From JBCCEV01 sp039030125 (GTDB taxonomy: Bacteria > Pseudomonadota > Gammaproteobacteria > Ga0077536): a stretch of DNA of 34,357 bases. A program made the translations under genes and the position numbers. The notes under the pieces were generated by a model. That model did no database searches. It saw only the letters and a program-made list of their open reading frames with translations, and had not been told where the DNA came from. Every line of letters begins with the position of its first letter. Positions within the stretch are counted from its first letter, which is position 1. Shown one piece after another: positions 22,689 to 31,242 of the stretch. The stretch lies in assembly GCA_039030125.1 (NCBI GenBank), contig JBCCEV010000022.1, positions 1-34,357 on the forward strand. The letters are read 5' to 3'.

Positions 22689-23666
22689 ATGGCCTACACT
22701 GCGGACTACCAATTATTCAACTTCCCCGAGGTCGCAGCAGCGTTCGCCGGCAAGCGCGTGCTGATCACCGGCTCCGGTAAAGACGGCGGTATCGGGCAAG
22801 CGTTAGCCTTGGCCGCAGCGGTCAACGGCGCCGAAATGGTTGGCGTGCACTTTCACAACAGCTACCGCGATGGCTTTGATCTAGTCGATGCGATCAGGGA
22901 GCGCGGCGGCAAAGCGTTTGCAATGCAAGCAGACATCACCAACAACCGTGACCTTTGGGCATCTCGCAGTTACGTGATCGAACAGATGGAGGGCAAAGGC
23001 CCGGATATCATCATTTGCAACTCCGGATTAACTGAAAAAGGCTACCGCTTCGGCCGCGCGCTGCCTGAGATTGAAGACGAGAGCAGAGCTGAGCGTCGCG
23101 CTCGAGTGCGCAACGACTTCATCCAAAACTTGAACGAATCCTCCTTGGTCTTGAACACCAAAATCGATGGGGGCGTGGCCATGACTCACCTATGGGCAGG
23201 TGAGGCGGTCTATCACAAGCAACCGCTGCAGATGATCTATATTTCATCGATGCAAGCCATAGAACCCGGCGTCGCTGTACCGGGTTACGTGGTCGCCAAC
23301 TGGGCGGTTTTGCGTCTGCCGCAGGTGCTTAAAGTGAACTTGGGAAAATCGGCCGACATGGTTTCCGCGTGCTGTCTCATGCTGCCATTCATCCGCACCG
23401 GAATGACTGAGGAATACGCAGACAATCCGAAAGTGTTTGGCCGCTGGCAACCGCGCATGCTGGAACCTTTTGAAGCCGCGCACGCGGTGACCCAGTTGTT
23501 GTCCAGACCTGCCGCAGATCTGGATCTTGGAAACTTCAAACTGTCGGTGAGCGGCACCGCCGAGGAAACCTCGCTCACTTGGTCGCAGGTGCGGTTGGAA
23601 GTCAATGACTCGCCGCTGGAATGGAGTTCAAGCACCCCGCTGATCAGTAGCGTTTCACCAGCCTAG
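22689..23666 (+). CDS. Short-chain dehydrogenase/reductase family protein with altered active site
   Basis: This 325-residue Rossmann protein has the SDR nucleotide-binding loop VLITGSGKDGGIGQALA (24-40), a D-x-T after beta-4 (ADIT), NSG at 111-113 in place of NNAG, and the YISSM strand. The catalytic Ser187 and Tyr200 are present at the right spacing (13 residues). However, the YxxxK lysine is Asn204 (YVVAN), and a long insert (about 115-160, rich in charged residues) sits before the active site. It may be a non-catalytic or mechanistically different SDR, comparable to the FabI-like divergent types. A GAGGA ribosome site precedes the ATG. Its end overlaps the convergent GST gene by 4 bases. 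Confidence 0.8.
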   Translation: MAYTADYQLFNFPEVAAAFAGKRVLITGSGKDGGIGQALALAAAVNGAEMVGVHFHNSYRDGFDLVDAIRERGGKAFAMQADITNNRDLWASRSYVIEQMEGKGPDIIICNSGLTEKGYRFGRALPEIEDESRAERRARVRNDFIQNLNESSLVLNTKIDGGVAMTHLWAGEAVYHKQPLQMIYISSMQAIEPGVAVPGYVVANWAVLRLPQVLKVNLGKSADMVSACCLMLPFIRTGMTEEYADNPKVFGRWQPRMLEPFEAAHAVTQLLSRPAADLDLGNFKLSVSGTAEETSLTWSQVRLEVNDSPLEWSSSTPLISSVSPA

Positions 23667-24376
23667 CGCTGCTCGTTTACCGCTGCCGCTACCGATGCGG
23701 CCGTCTGACCAAAAAGATTTTTCCGCTCGGCTTCGCTCGGTGCGCCGCCGCGGCGTAATTCGTCTTGGATCTTGATTGCGCGCGAAGCCGCGGGTCGTTG
23801 TTTCATGCGCTGATGCCAAGCATTGAGGTTCGGAAACTCATCCAAGGTCCCGATAAACTTTCTATAAATCAGCACCCAAGGCCAGGACGCCATGTCAGCA
23901 ATTGAATAATCGTTAACAATAAAAACTTTATCACCGAGCCAAGAATCTAAAACCCCGAGACAGCGGTTGTATTCATTGAGATAGCGCTCGCGTGCGTAAT
24001 CATTGCCGGCCGCCGGCGCATAGTTCACAAAGTGACTGATTTGGCCGGCCATCGGGCCTAAGTTTCCGACCTGCCAGAACAACCACTCTTGAACTGCTTT
24101 ACGGGCGATCGGATCACTAGGTAGAAACTGGCCGGTTTTTTCGCCCAGATACCAAAGTATTGCGCCAGACTCGAACACGCTGACCGGTTCGCCATCGCGT
24201 GCATGGTCAACGATGGCGGGCATGCGATTGTTGGGGCTAATTTTTAGAAACTCCGGACTGAATTGATCGCCCTTGCCGATATTAACGGGGACCACGCGAT
24301 ATTCGAGTCCACACTCCTCAAGCATGATCGTGATTTTCCAACCATTCGGGGTTGGCCAGTAATACAGATCGATCAT
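23663..24376 (-). CDS. Glutathione S-transferase family protein (YfcG/YghU nu-class-like)
   Basis: This 237-residue GST has an N-terminal thioredoxin-fold domain beginning MIDLYYWPTPNGWKITIMLE, with Thr9 and Asn11 at the positions used by E. coli YfcG. It continues VPVNIGKGDQFSPEFLKISPNNRMPAIVD and FESGAILWYLGEKTGQFLP, typical of nu-class enzymes, which act as glutathione-dependent disulfide reductases or peroxidases more than as conjugating enzymes. The helical domain contains the NDYSIADMASWPW capping motif. Its ATG overlaps the CaiB-type gene's stop by 4 bases (ATGA), so it is the last gene of the three-gene operon. Thiol chemistry or detoxification in that pathway is inferred. Confidence 0.91.
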   Translation of the reverse strand: MIDLYYWPTPNGWKITIMLEECGLEYRVVPVNIGKGDQFSPEFLKISPNNRMPAIVDHARDGEPVSVFESGAILWYLGEKTGQFLPSDPIARKAVQEWLFWQVGNLGPMAGQISHFVNYAPAAGNDYARERYLNEYNRCLGVLDSWLGDKVFIVNDYSIADMASWPWVLIYRKFIGTLDEFPNLNAWHQRMKQRPAASRAIKIQDELRRGGAPSEAERKNLFGQTAASVAAAVNEQR

Positions 24377-25581
24377 GCTGGTTCTGCCTCCAACCCAAGC
24401 GCGACGCCAGCTTCTTTCAATGCAGTGATCGCCAGATTATCGAAACCAATCTCGCGCAAGACCTCGTCCGTATCCTCGCCCAAACGAGGCGCGCCACGGT
24501 AGATCCCGGCGGGTGTTTCGGAAAAACGCGCTGCCGGACGTGCCTGGCGCAGCGGCCCAGCGTAGGGGTGATCAAAAATCTCGATGGTTTTGTTTTCGAT
24601 AGCTTGGGGGTGTTCGATCATTTGGTTGCGAGTCAGCACGGGTGCGCAAGGAACGCTGTGCTCATCGAACTTCGCTAGCCACTGCTCAGTTGTACGCGCA
24701 AGCAAGGCTTGTTGGGTAAGCTGCAAACGCTCGTTAATATTCCGATCGCGCATTGCGGGCGTCTTGAAGCGCTCGTCCTCGATCCACTCAGGCCTCTGCA
24801 CAGCTTCACAAAGACCACGCCACTCAGCATCACCCGGCGCCGCCACACTCATATAGCCATCTTTGGTTTCATAAATGAGGTCGATGAAACTCGCGGCAGC
24901 CTGTTGCGGCAATTCATCACCAACGAACGTTTGACTGCCCATGTCGGAAGGCCATAGGAAAGCCACAACTGAATCAAACATCGACAGGCGCAGGTGTTGT
25001 CCTGTGCCGTGACGCTCTCTGGCGAACAAAGCCGCGCAAATAGCTTGTGCTGCCGTAACGGCAGTGAGTTTGTCGGGAAGGATGGTACGGATCAGGCGTG
25101 GCCGTTCTTCATCCGAACCCGCCTGGATCGTCGTTAATCCCGACAAGGCCTGAATGATTGGGTCGTAAACGCGTTTGCCGCTGTAGGGGCCTGTTTCTCC
25201 AAAGCCACTAATTGAGGCATAAATTATGCTCGGATTGACCGCGCGAATATCGTCCTCACCGATCCCGATCCGCTGGACCACTCCCGGTCGAAAGTTCTGC
25301 GTAAAGACATCGGCTGTCTTCGCTAATTCAAGCAAGACCTCGCGTCCGCGCTCATCACTCAAGTCCAGGGCAATTGAGCGTTTGTTGCGATTGTTGTTTA
25401 CGAATGCCGCAGAAAAACCGTGCCGTCGGTTGGCGGTGCGCCGGGTAAAATCGCCGCCCTTGGGATTTTCCACTTTAATAACCTCGGCCCCTTGATCGGC
25501 TAACAGCATCGTCGTCAGCGGGCCCGAGATAACCTGAGTAACATCGAGGATCCGTACGCCGGTTAGTGGTCCACTCATCAT
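24373..25581 (-). CDS. CaiB/BaiF family (class III) CoA-transferase
   Basis: This 402-residue protein transfers CoA between acyl groups by the class III mechanism. Motifs are GPLTGVRILDVTQVISGPLTTMLLADQGAEVIKVENP at the N-terminus, FVNNNRNKRSIALDL, NFRPGVVQRIGIGEDD, IYASISGFGETGPYSGKRVYDPIIQALSGL and DKLTAVTAAQAICAALFARERHGTGQ, then the VPCAPVLTRNQ stretch near residue 310. The family's catalytic Asp lies in the SGKRVYDPIIQA segment. Start and stop overlap its neighbours by ATGA on both sides, so it is tightly coupled between the acyl-CoA dehydrogenase and the GST. Donor and acceptor acids are unknown. Confidence 0.93.
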   Translation of the reverse strand: MMSGPLTGVRILDVTQVISGPLTTMLLADQGAEVIKVENPKGGDFTRRTANRRHGFSAAFVNNNRNKRSIALDLSDERGREVLLELAKTADVFTQNFRPGVVQRIGIGEDDIRAVNPSIIYASISGFGETGPYSGKRVYDPIIQALSGLTTIQAGSDEERPRLIRTILPDKLTAVTAAQAICAALFARERHGTGQHLRLSMFDSVVAFLWPSDMGSQTFVGDELPQQAAASFIDLIYETKDGYMSVAAPGDAEWRGLCEAVQRPEWIEDERFKTPAMRDRNINERLQLTQQALLARTTEQWLAKFDEHSVPCAPVLTRNQMIEHPQAIENKTIEIFDHPYAGPLRQARPAARFSETPAGIYRGAPRLGEDTDEVLREIGFDNLAITALKEAGVALGLEAEPA

Positions 25582-26765
25582 GCTTCTCTCAATAATTCGC
25601 CAGCAATGATCATTTGGCGAACTTGGTTGGTGCCGGCCCCGATTTCCATCACCTTGCCGCTGCGGTAGAGACGGTTTGCCTCGGTCTCATTCATAAAACC
25701 CATACCGCCATGAATCTGCACCGCGTGATCGAGCACCTTCATGCAGGCTCGCCCAGCGTGCAACAGGGCGGCGGCGGTGCGTTTGTGAATTTCCCCACGA
25801 CCGCCCTCGCCGCTTTCGAGTTCCAACACTTCACGGCCGATTTGATACGTCAACGCCCGCATCGTCTCTACGTCGGTGAACATATCCGCCAACATGGCTT
25901 GAATCATTTGGAACTCGCCAATCGCCTTGCCGAACTGCTTGCGGGTGCTTGCATATTCAACCGCCAGATCGAGCGCCCGCTGAGCCATCCCAAGGCAATA
26001 GAAACAGGCGATAGCGCGCTCGATATCGAGACCGCTCATGACGATGCCCACGCCGTTGTTCTCTTCGCCAATTAAGTTGCCCGCCGGAACCCGGCACTCA
26101 TCGAACACCAGCTCCCCAGTGGGACTCCCGCGCCAGCCCATTTTGTCGAGCTTTTGCGCCACCGAGAATCCGCTGAAGTTGCTTTCAACAATGAACGCGG
26201 AAATACCATGTTGGCCGCGCGCCGGATCGGTCTTGGCGTAAATAAGCAAAATATCGGCGACCGGGCCGTTGGTAATAAATAATTTGCGACCGTTAAGGAT
26301 GTAATCATCGCCGTCCCGGCGCGCCACGGTTGCCATGCTGCCCAACGCATCGGAGCCTGCACCCGGCTCGGTCAGACCAAGCGCACCGATGGCTTCACCG
26401 TTGCAAAATCGTGGCAAATATTCTTGTTTCTGGCTCTCCGAGCAATTGCGCACCAGATTGTTGACACAGAGGTTTTCACTGGCCAGCAGACTCGCGCAAA
26501 AAGCGTGATTCCAGTAGGACATAGCCTCGCACACGAAACACTGCGCGAGCACGTCCAACTCGGCGCCACCGTAGTGCGATGGCACTGTGGTACCCAAAAA
26601 CCCGTGCTCGTGGAGGCCACGATACTCAGCATCCGGGAACCAGTCTTCACGGTCCATTTTCTCACTTAAGGGGAATAGCGCTTCGCGAGCGACACGATAA
26701 GCGCTATCGAAGATGCCCTGGTACTCAGGGTCGAAACCAAACGCTGCAAGATTGGGTGTTGTCAT
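25578..26765 (-). CDS. Acyl-CoA dehydrogenase, isovaleryl-CoA-dehydrogenase-like
   Basis: This 395-residue FAD enzyme oxidises acyl-CoA to the 2-enoyl-CoA. Motifs are GALGLTEPGAGSDALG, KLFITNGPVADILLIYAKT, KMGWRGSPTGELVFDECRVP, STRKQFGKAIGEFQMIQAMLADM and VQIHGGMGFMNE. The usual catalytic Glu near the C-terminus is replaced by Ala (MEIGAGTNQVRQ), and Glu249 in GLDIERAIA takes the isovaleryl-CoA dehydrogenase position. This suggests a branched-chain or similarly bulky substrate. It is first in the operon with CaiB-type and GST genes. The promoter should lie in the 142-bp gap shared with the divergent Lrp-type gene. Confidence 0.92.
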   Translation of the reverse strand: MTTPNLAAFGFDPEYQGIFDSAYRVAREALFPLSEKMDREDWFPDAEYRGLHEHGFLGTTVPSHYGGAELDVLAQCFVCEAMSYWNHAFCASLLASENLCVNNLVRNCSESQKQEYLPRFCNGEAIGALGLTEPGAGSDALGSMATVARRDGDDYILNGRKLFITNGPVADILLIYAKTDPARGQHGISAFIVESNFSGFSVAQKLDKMGWRGSPTGELVFDECRVPAGNLIGEENNGVGIVMSGLDIERAIACFYCLGMAQRALDLAVEYASTRKQFGKAIGEFQMIQAMLADMFTDVETMRALTYQIGREVLELESGEGGRGEIHKRTAAALLHAGRACMKVLDHAVQIHGGMGFMNETEANRLYRSGKVMEIGAGTNQVRQMIIAGELLREA

Positions 26766-26907
26766 ACCATGCGACCGGTAAGTAATACAGATATACGCCT
26801 ACCGACCTTAGTGCGCGAGGCCAGCGTTGTAAATGGCTGACCGAGGGGCAAATCATAGCTACCAGAACAGGCTAGAATCTGTCGACCGAGAGCTTTGGGA
26901 GTTTGTC

Positions 26908-27186
26908 ATGGTTACCGCGATCATTTTGGTCAATACCCAGCACGGCGCGATCAACGACGTTGCGCAGAAACTTGCCGACATTCCAGGTGTTTCAGAAGTG
27001 TATTCAACTGGCGGACAGTACGACATTGTCGCCGTCATTCGAGTGGCGTCCAACGAAGCCATCGCCGATTTGGTGACCGACCACATGACAAAAATCGAAG
27101 GGATTGCCCATACCGAAACAATGATTGCCTTCAAAAGCTATTCGCAGCACGACCTTGAGGCGGTGTTCTCGATTGGCAACGACTAG
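26908..27186 (+). CDS. Stand-alone Lrp/AsnC ligand-binding (RAM) domain protein
   Basis: This 92-residue protein from the ATG at 26908 (MVTAIILVNTQHGAINDVAQ), with GGGAG 6 bases upstream, is only the C-terminal effector domain of Lrp/AsnC regulators. It has the beta-alpha-beta-beta-alpha-beta pattern with VSEVYSTGGQYDIVAVIRV and EGIAHTETMIAFKSY. No helix-turn-helix is encoded upstream in frame. Such domains form dimers or octamers and bind amino acids; alone they may modulate other Lrp proteins or act as metabolite sensors. The divergent arrangement with the acyl-CoA dehydrogenase operon hints at a link to it, but without a DNA-binding domain it cannot be a direct repressor. Confidence 0.87.
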   Translation: MVTAIILVNTQHGAINDVAQKLADIPGVSEVYSTGGQYDIVAVIRVASNEAIADLVTDHMTKIEGIAHTETMIAFKSYSQHDLEAVFSIGND

Positions 27187-27278
27187 CGATGGGCTTACAA
27201 ACACCTCGCTCACTGTGAACGACCTCGCGCGTAGGCCCGCGCTAGCACTTGTTAAGAGATATCAAGGCAACAGCTTTG

Positions 27279-27299
27279 CGTGCCTCACGCCCCGGCACG
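27279..27299. other. Small perfect hairpin in the gap before the thioesterase gene
   Basis: CGTGCC (27279-27284) pairs with GGCACG (27294-27299) around a nine-base loop. It lies in the 163-bp gap between the Lrp-type gene and the thioesterase gene. No T-run follows, so it is not a standard terminator. It could be a leader structure or chance. Confidence 0.35.
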
Positions 27300-27349
27300 G
27301 TAACGCGTGGCCGGTTGTAAGTTATTTTGCAACAGCTCTTTGAATCAAC

Positions 27350-27823
27350 ATGCTGATTAATTTTTGTGAGCGCACCGTGCAATGGGGTGAATGCGACCCC
27401 TTTGGACTTGTTTACTATCCTCATATGCTGGCCTGGTTCAACGACACCGAACACGACGCGTTTCGACGCGTCGGTCTACCCATCGACAAAATGATCGAAG
27501 CCAATCACACCACCTTCGTGATGGGTGAAGTCAAGTTCCGATTTACCGGTCCGGCGGCCTATGGCGATCGCGTGACCTGCATCGTCGAATTGCAATCGAT
27601 GGGCACCAGCACGCTGCGCTATCGCACAACCGCCCTGCACACAGATTCCGGGGCACCGGTTTATGAAGGTTCAGCAACGCGTGTGTATGCCAATATAAAA
27701 GCCGATAAAACGCTCGGCGCTGCGACCATCCCCGACGATATGCGGGAGATTTTGGGGGCTGCGAACCCGCTCGCCGTCGAGCTATCGTCAGTGATCACCA
27801 AGGCCTATTCGCAGGAGCGCTAG
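27350..27823 (+). CDS. Hot-dog-fold acyl-CoA thioesterase (4HBT/YbgC-like)
   Basis: This 157-residue protein has the 4-hydroxybenzoyl-CoA thioesterase pattern VQWGECDPFGLVYYPHMLAWFNDTEHD at its N-terminus. Asp16 is at the position of the catalytic Asp of YbgC-type enzymes (D-x-x-G-x-V-Y). It continues with VMGEVKFRFTGPAAYGDRVTC and the strand YRTTALHTDSGAPVYEGSATRVYA. It hydrolyses acyl- or aroyl-CoA esters in the cytoplasm as a tetramer. It precedes the thiolase by 76 bases on the same strand, with a hairpin over its stop codon, so it may be co-transcribed only in part. The ATG has no clear ribosome site. Confidence 0.88.
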   Translation: MLINFCERTVQWGECDPFGLVYYPHMLAWFNDTEHDAFRRVGLPIDKMIEANHTTFVMGEVKFRFTGPAAYGDRVTCIVELQSMGTSTLRYRTTALHTDSGAPVYEGSATRVYANIKADKTLGAATIPDDMREILGAANPLAVELSSVITKAYSQER

Positions 27824-27845
27824 CACGCTCGCGACGGCGCTCCTG
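27812..27845. terminator. Nine-base-pair inverted repeat over the thioesterase stop codon
   Basis: CAGGAGCGC (27812-27820) is perfectly complementary to GCGCTCCTG (27837-27845), with a 16-base loop containing the TAG stop. The stem is strong but is followed by ATTGGTC rather than a T-run. It may act as a weak terminator, an mRNA stabiliser or an attenuating structure before the thiolase operon. Confidence 0.4.
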
Positions 27846-27899
27846 ATTGGTCACCCGATGCCTGCTATATTCGCCCGTCCAGAGCAACCGGCTTAACCG

Positions 27900-29105
27900 A
27901 TGACGAAAGCAGCAATTCCGTATGGTGCGTATTGGACTACGCCATTTGCCCGCTGGCAGGGACAACTTGCACACCTTCACAGCCTGCGCTTGGCCGCGCA
28001 CGTTGGTAAAGATGTGCTCGAGCGCAAAGGCATCGCTGCGGAGAATTTTGACTACGGGGTGCTCGGCTTTACGGTGCCCCAGCAGAACAGTTTTTACGGG
28101 CTGCCATGGCTGATGGGCGAACTCGGTGCGCCACACGCGGGCGGCCCATCGATTATGCAGGCCTGTGCCACGGGCGCGCGGGTTCTCACTCAAGCGTGCG
28201 AGGAGATCGAAAGCGGGCGCGCGCAATGCGCCCTGACCGTCACCGCCGATCGAGTTTCCAACGGGCCGCACATTTATTACCCGAACCCGCAAGGTCCCGG
28301 CGGCACTGGCATCACCGAGGATTGGGTGTTGGGCAACTTCGAGCGTGATCCCTTCGCCAAGGTCAACATGGTGACCACCGCTGAGAACTGCGCGGCCAAA
28401 TGGGAAGTATCAACCGAGCAGCAACACGCGGTAGTCCTGCGCCGCTTTGAACAATATCAACAGGCCGTTGTACCCAACGACGACGGCGAGTGTTTTCAAG
28501 ATCGATACATGGTGAAACCCATGGCTGTGCCTGATCAACGATTTAGAAAAACGCTGGGAAACCTCGAGGGCGATGAGGGCGTGCACCCGAGTGATGCCGA
28601 GAGCTTGGCGCGGCTCGACCCCGTCACTCATGGCGGAACCATAACTTTTGGTGGACAGACTCATCCTGCCGACGGCAACGCGGGCATGATCGTGACCACA
28701 CCCGATCGCGCCAAAACGCTGAGCGCCGATCCGGCGATTGCAATCAGCCTTGCGGCAAGCGCTCAGGCGCGAACCGATGTTGCCATGATGCCGGCCGCGC
28801 CCATCGATGCGGCGAAACGCGCGCTCGCAGCCGCTGGGGTCTCAATCAAAGACCTTAAAGCCATTAAGTCGCACAACCCCTTTGCGGTGAACGATGTAAT
28901 TTTTGCCAAGGAAATGGGCGCGAATCTCGACGAGATGAATAACTTTGGTTGTTCCCTGATCTGGGGGCATCCGCAAGGCCCCACGGGTACCCGTTCGATC
29001 ATCGAACTGATTGAAGAGTTGGCTTTGAAAGGCGGAGGTTACGGACTTTTTCACGGCTGCGCGGCGGGCGACACCGCGATGGCCGTTGTCATCAAAGTCG
29101 ATTAA
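27900..29105 (+). CDS. Thiolase family protein (acetyl-CoA acyltransferase-like)
   Basis: This 401-residue thiolase-fold enzyme keeps the expected catalytic residues. The nucleophile is Cys89 in IMQACATGARVL, with SHNPFAVND as the NEAFA-type loop, His357 in IWGHPQGPTGTRSIIELIEEL and Cys387 in FHGCAAGDTAMAVVIKV. It could cleave 3-ketoacyl-CoA or condense acyl-CoA units. The sequence is divergent from FadA and PhaA types (unusual N-terminus MTKAAIPYGAYWTTPFARWQ). It leads a tight operon with HyuA (6-base gap), HyuB and an acyl-CoA dehydrogenase, so it probably acts on a CoA ester in that pathway. The ribosome site is not obvious. Confidence 0.9.
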   Translation: MTKAAIPYGAYWTTPFARWQGQLAHLHSLRLAAHVGKDVLERKGIAAENFDYGVLGFTVPQQNSFYGLPWLMGELGAPHAGGPSIMQACATGARVLTQACEEIESGRAQCALTVTADRVSNGPHIYYPNPQGPGGTGITEDWVLGNFERDPFAKVNMVTTAENCAAKWEVSTEQQHAVVLRRFEQYQQAVVPNDDGECFQDRYMVKPMAVPDQRFRKTLGNLEGDEGVHPSDAESLARLDPVTHGGTITFGGQTHPADGNAGMIVTTPDRAKTLSADPAIAISLAASAQARTDVAMMPAAPIDAAKRALAAAGVSIKDLKAIKSHNPFAVNDVIFAKEMGANLDEMNNFGCSLIWGHPQGPTGTRSIIELIEELALKGGGYGLFHGCAAGDTAMAVVIKVD

Positions 29106-29111
29106 ACGGCG

Positions 29112-31214
29112 ATGAGCTATCGCATTGGCGTGGACGTCGGGGGCACGTTTACGGATTTTCTTGTTATCGACGACACCGGCGTGGCAGAGATTGTTAAAAC
29201 ATCCAGCTCGCCGCACGACCCTTCTGTTGGTTTTTTTCGAGGCCTTGAAAAAGCCGCGGCTTCAAAAAACCTGGCGCTGCGGCACTTTCTAGCCGCGGTC
29301 GAAACGATCGTTCACGGCACCACCATCACGACGAATGCCGCGCTCACCAGTAATGGCGCAAAAACAGGTTTCATCACGACCGCTGGATTTCGCGACGTTC
29401 TCAATATGCGCCGCGGTCTCAAAGACCACCAGTTCAAAAAATATGCGCCGCCTACGCCACTGGTGCCGCGCCGCCACATTGAAGTGGTACGCGAACGCGT
29501 GGGTCGGAGCGGCGAAATTCTCGAAAACCTCAACGAGCAAGACGTTAGGGATGCGGCCGCAAAGCTCAGTGCCGAAAACGTTGATGCGATCGCGGTGTCG
29601 CTGCTTTGGTCTTTCCGCAACGACGCTCACGAGCGCCGGATCGGCGCGATCCTCGAAGAGCTCTTTCCGGACATCTATGTTTCGCTCTCAACTGATGTGT
29701 TACCGCAAATTCGAGTCTACGAAAGAAACTCAACGACCGCCTTGAACGCCTATGTCGGTCCGATCTTGAAGCGCTACCTCGATCGCTTGCGTGAACGTCT
29801 CGGTAATGAAGGGTTCGGTGGACAGCTTTTGATCATGCAGTCCAATGGCGGCGTCATGGCGCCGGAGGTGGCGGAACGCTATGCGGTCAACACCTTGCTC
29901 TCGGGGCCGGCTGGCGCGCCGATGGCCGGTCTGTTCTACGCGCAGGGCCATGCGCTGCAAGATGTGATTACCGTCGATATGGGCGGTACTTCGTTTGACG
30001 TTGCCCTCGTTAAAGACGCGAATCCGGCGCTCACCACCGAAGGGGATATCGCCGGCCATCGAATTGCGGCTCCCATGCTCGATATCCACACCGTGGGCGC
30101 CGGCGGTGGTTCGATCGCTTGGATCAATTCCGGCGGCCTGCTCGAAGTTGGGCCACAAAGTGCGGGCGCGGAGCCCGGGCCGGTACTCTATGGTCGAGGC
30201 GGCACGCAGCCGACGGTCACCGATGCCCAATTTATCCTCGGTTACCTTGATCCTGGCTTGTTCGAGAGCGGCGAACTTAAGCCTGATCCCAAGGCCGCGC
30301 GAGCAGCCCTTGAGGCGCGGGTTGCCAAGCCTTTGGGCTTAGATTTGGTTAGCGCCGCGAACGGTATCTTCGAATTGGTCAACGCCAAAATGGCAGCGGC
30401 TTTGGAAGCGGTTTCGGTTGAACGTGGTTTCGACCCGCGCGAGTTTGTGCTCGTGGTAGCGGGTGGCGCCGGACCCATCCACGCGGCAGCGATGGCCAAG
30501 GAACTGAATATTCCTTTGTCGTTGATCCCTCGCGAATCCTCGGTGTTCTGCGCCGCTGGCATGCTGATCTCCGATCTCAAGCACGACTATGTCCGTACAC
30601 TCGCCGTCGATCTCGATCGCGGGGATCTCACCGAGATCAGTGCGCTTTACAAAGACATGGCTGATAACGCCCTTGAAACCCTCGGCCAGGAGAACGTCGC
30701 ACGCCACGATGTCGCGCTGATTTATGGTGCGGACCTCCGTTACGTAGGCCAGTTTAACGAAGTCGAGATTAAGACTTCTGAAGCTGCCGACGTGCCATCG
30801 ATCGATTTAGACGATATGGCTGAGGCCTTTCACCAACAACACGACCGCCTTTATGGCTACGCCATGCGGGAGGCACCTGTGGAACTTATCAATCTGCGTC
30901 TCTCGGCGCGTGGGCGAACCCCGAAACCGACCCAAACAGCAACCGCCCTAGGTTCCAGCGACGCCGCACATGCGGTCATTGGCACACGCTCGGCATATTT
31001 CGATGACGGGTTTACGGATGTACCCGTGGTCGACGGCTTCAAACTCGTTGCCGGTAATCGTGTTACTGGCCCGGCCATTGTCGTTCAGCCGACGACGACT
31101 ATCGTCATCCCGCCGGATTTCGAATTGCTATGCGATGCTTACAGCAACTACTTGATGTACGCTGCTGATGAAGATCCCAATGCGCTAATTGAAAAGCTAA
31201 AAACGCAACCCTAA
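29112..31214 (+). CDS. hyuA: Hydantoinase/oxoprolinase family protein, HyuA-type subunit (cluster 2)
   Basis: This second HyuA in the window has 700 residues and starts MSYRIGVDVGGTFTDFLVID. The ASKHA signatures match the first copy: IVHGTTITTNAALTSNGAKTG, LLSGPAGAPMAGLFYA, ITVDMGGTSFDVALVKD, GAGGGSIAWINSGGLLEVGPQSAGAEPGP, PTVTDAQFILGYLDPG and VVAGGAGPIHAAAMA. The C-terminal region is only loosely similar to the first copy, so this is an old paralogue rather than a recent duplicate. It lies between the thiolase and HyuB. Among family activities, ATP-dependent ring opening and carboxylation of ketones are both known; neighbouring CoA enzymes make a role in carbon-acid chemistry plausible. Confidence 0.93.
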   Translation: MSYRIGVDVGGTFTDFLVIDDTGVAEIVKTSSSPHDPSVGFFRGLEKAAASKNLALRHFLAAVETIVHGTTITTNAALTSNGAKTGFITTAGFRDVLNMRRGLKDHQFKKYAPPTPLVPRRHIEVVRERVGRSGEILENLNEQDVRDAAAKLSAENVDAIAVSLLWSFRNDAHERRIGAILEELFPDIYVSLSTDVLPQIRVYERNSTTALNAYVGPILKRYLDRLRERLGNEGFGGQLLIMQSNGGVMAPEVAERYAVNTLLSGPAGAPMAGLFYAQGHALQDVITVDMGGTSFDVALVKDANPALTTEGDIAGHRIAAPMLDIHTVGAGGGSIAWINSGGLLEVGPQSAGAEPGPVLYGRGGTQPTVTDAQFILGYLDPGLFESGELKPDPKAARAALEARVAKPLGLDLVSAANGIFELVNAKMAAALEAVSVERGFDPREFVLVVAGGAGPIHAAAMAKELNIPLSLIPRESSVFCAAGMLISDLKHDYVRTLAVDLDRGDLTEISALYKDMADNALETLGQENVARHDVALIYGADLRYVGQFNEVEIKTSEAADVPSIDLDDMAEAFHQQHDRLYGYAMREAPVELINLRLSARGRTPKPTQTATALGSSDAAHAVIGTRSAYFDDGFTDVPVVDGFKLVAGNRVTGPAIVVQPTTTIVIPPDFELLCDAYSNYLMYAADEDPNALIEKLKTQP

Positions 31215-31242
31215 ACCGACCAACTTACATCGGGGAGTAGCG

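Noticed and set aside
26766..26907. Sigma-70 promoter with TAGAAT at about 26872
   Set aside because: No convincing -35 box at 16-18 bases spacing, so it is not listed as a feature.
27795..28292. Minus-strand frame of 165 residues across the thioesterase-thiolase gap
   Set aside because: Antisense to the thiolase N-terminus; no domain or good start signal.
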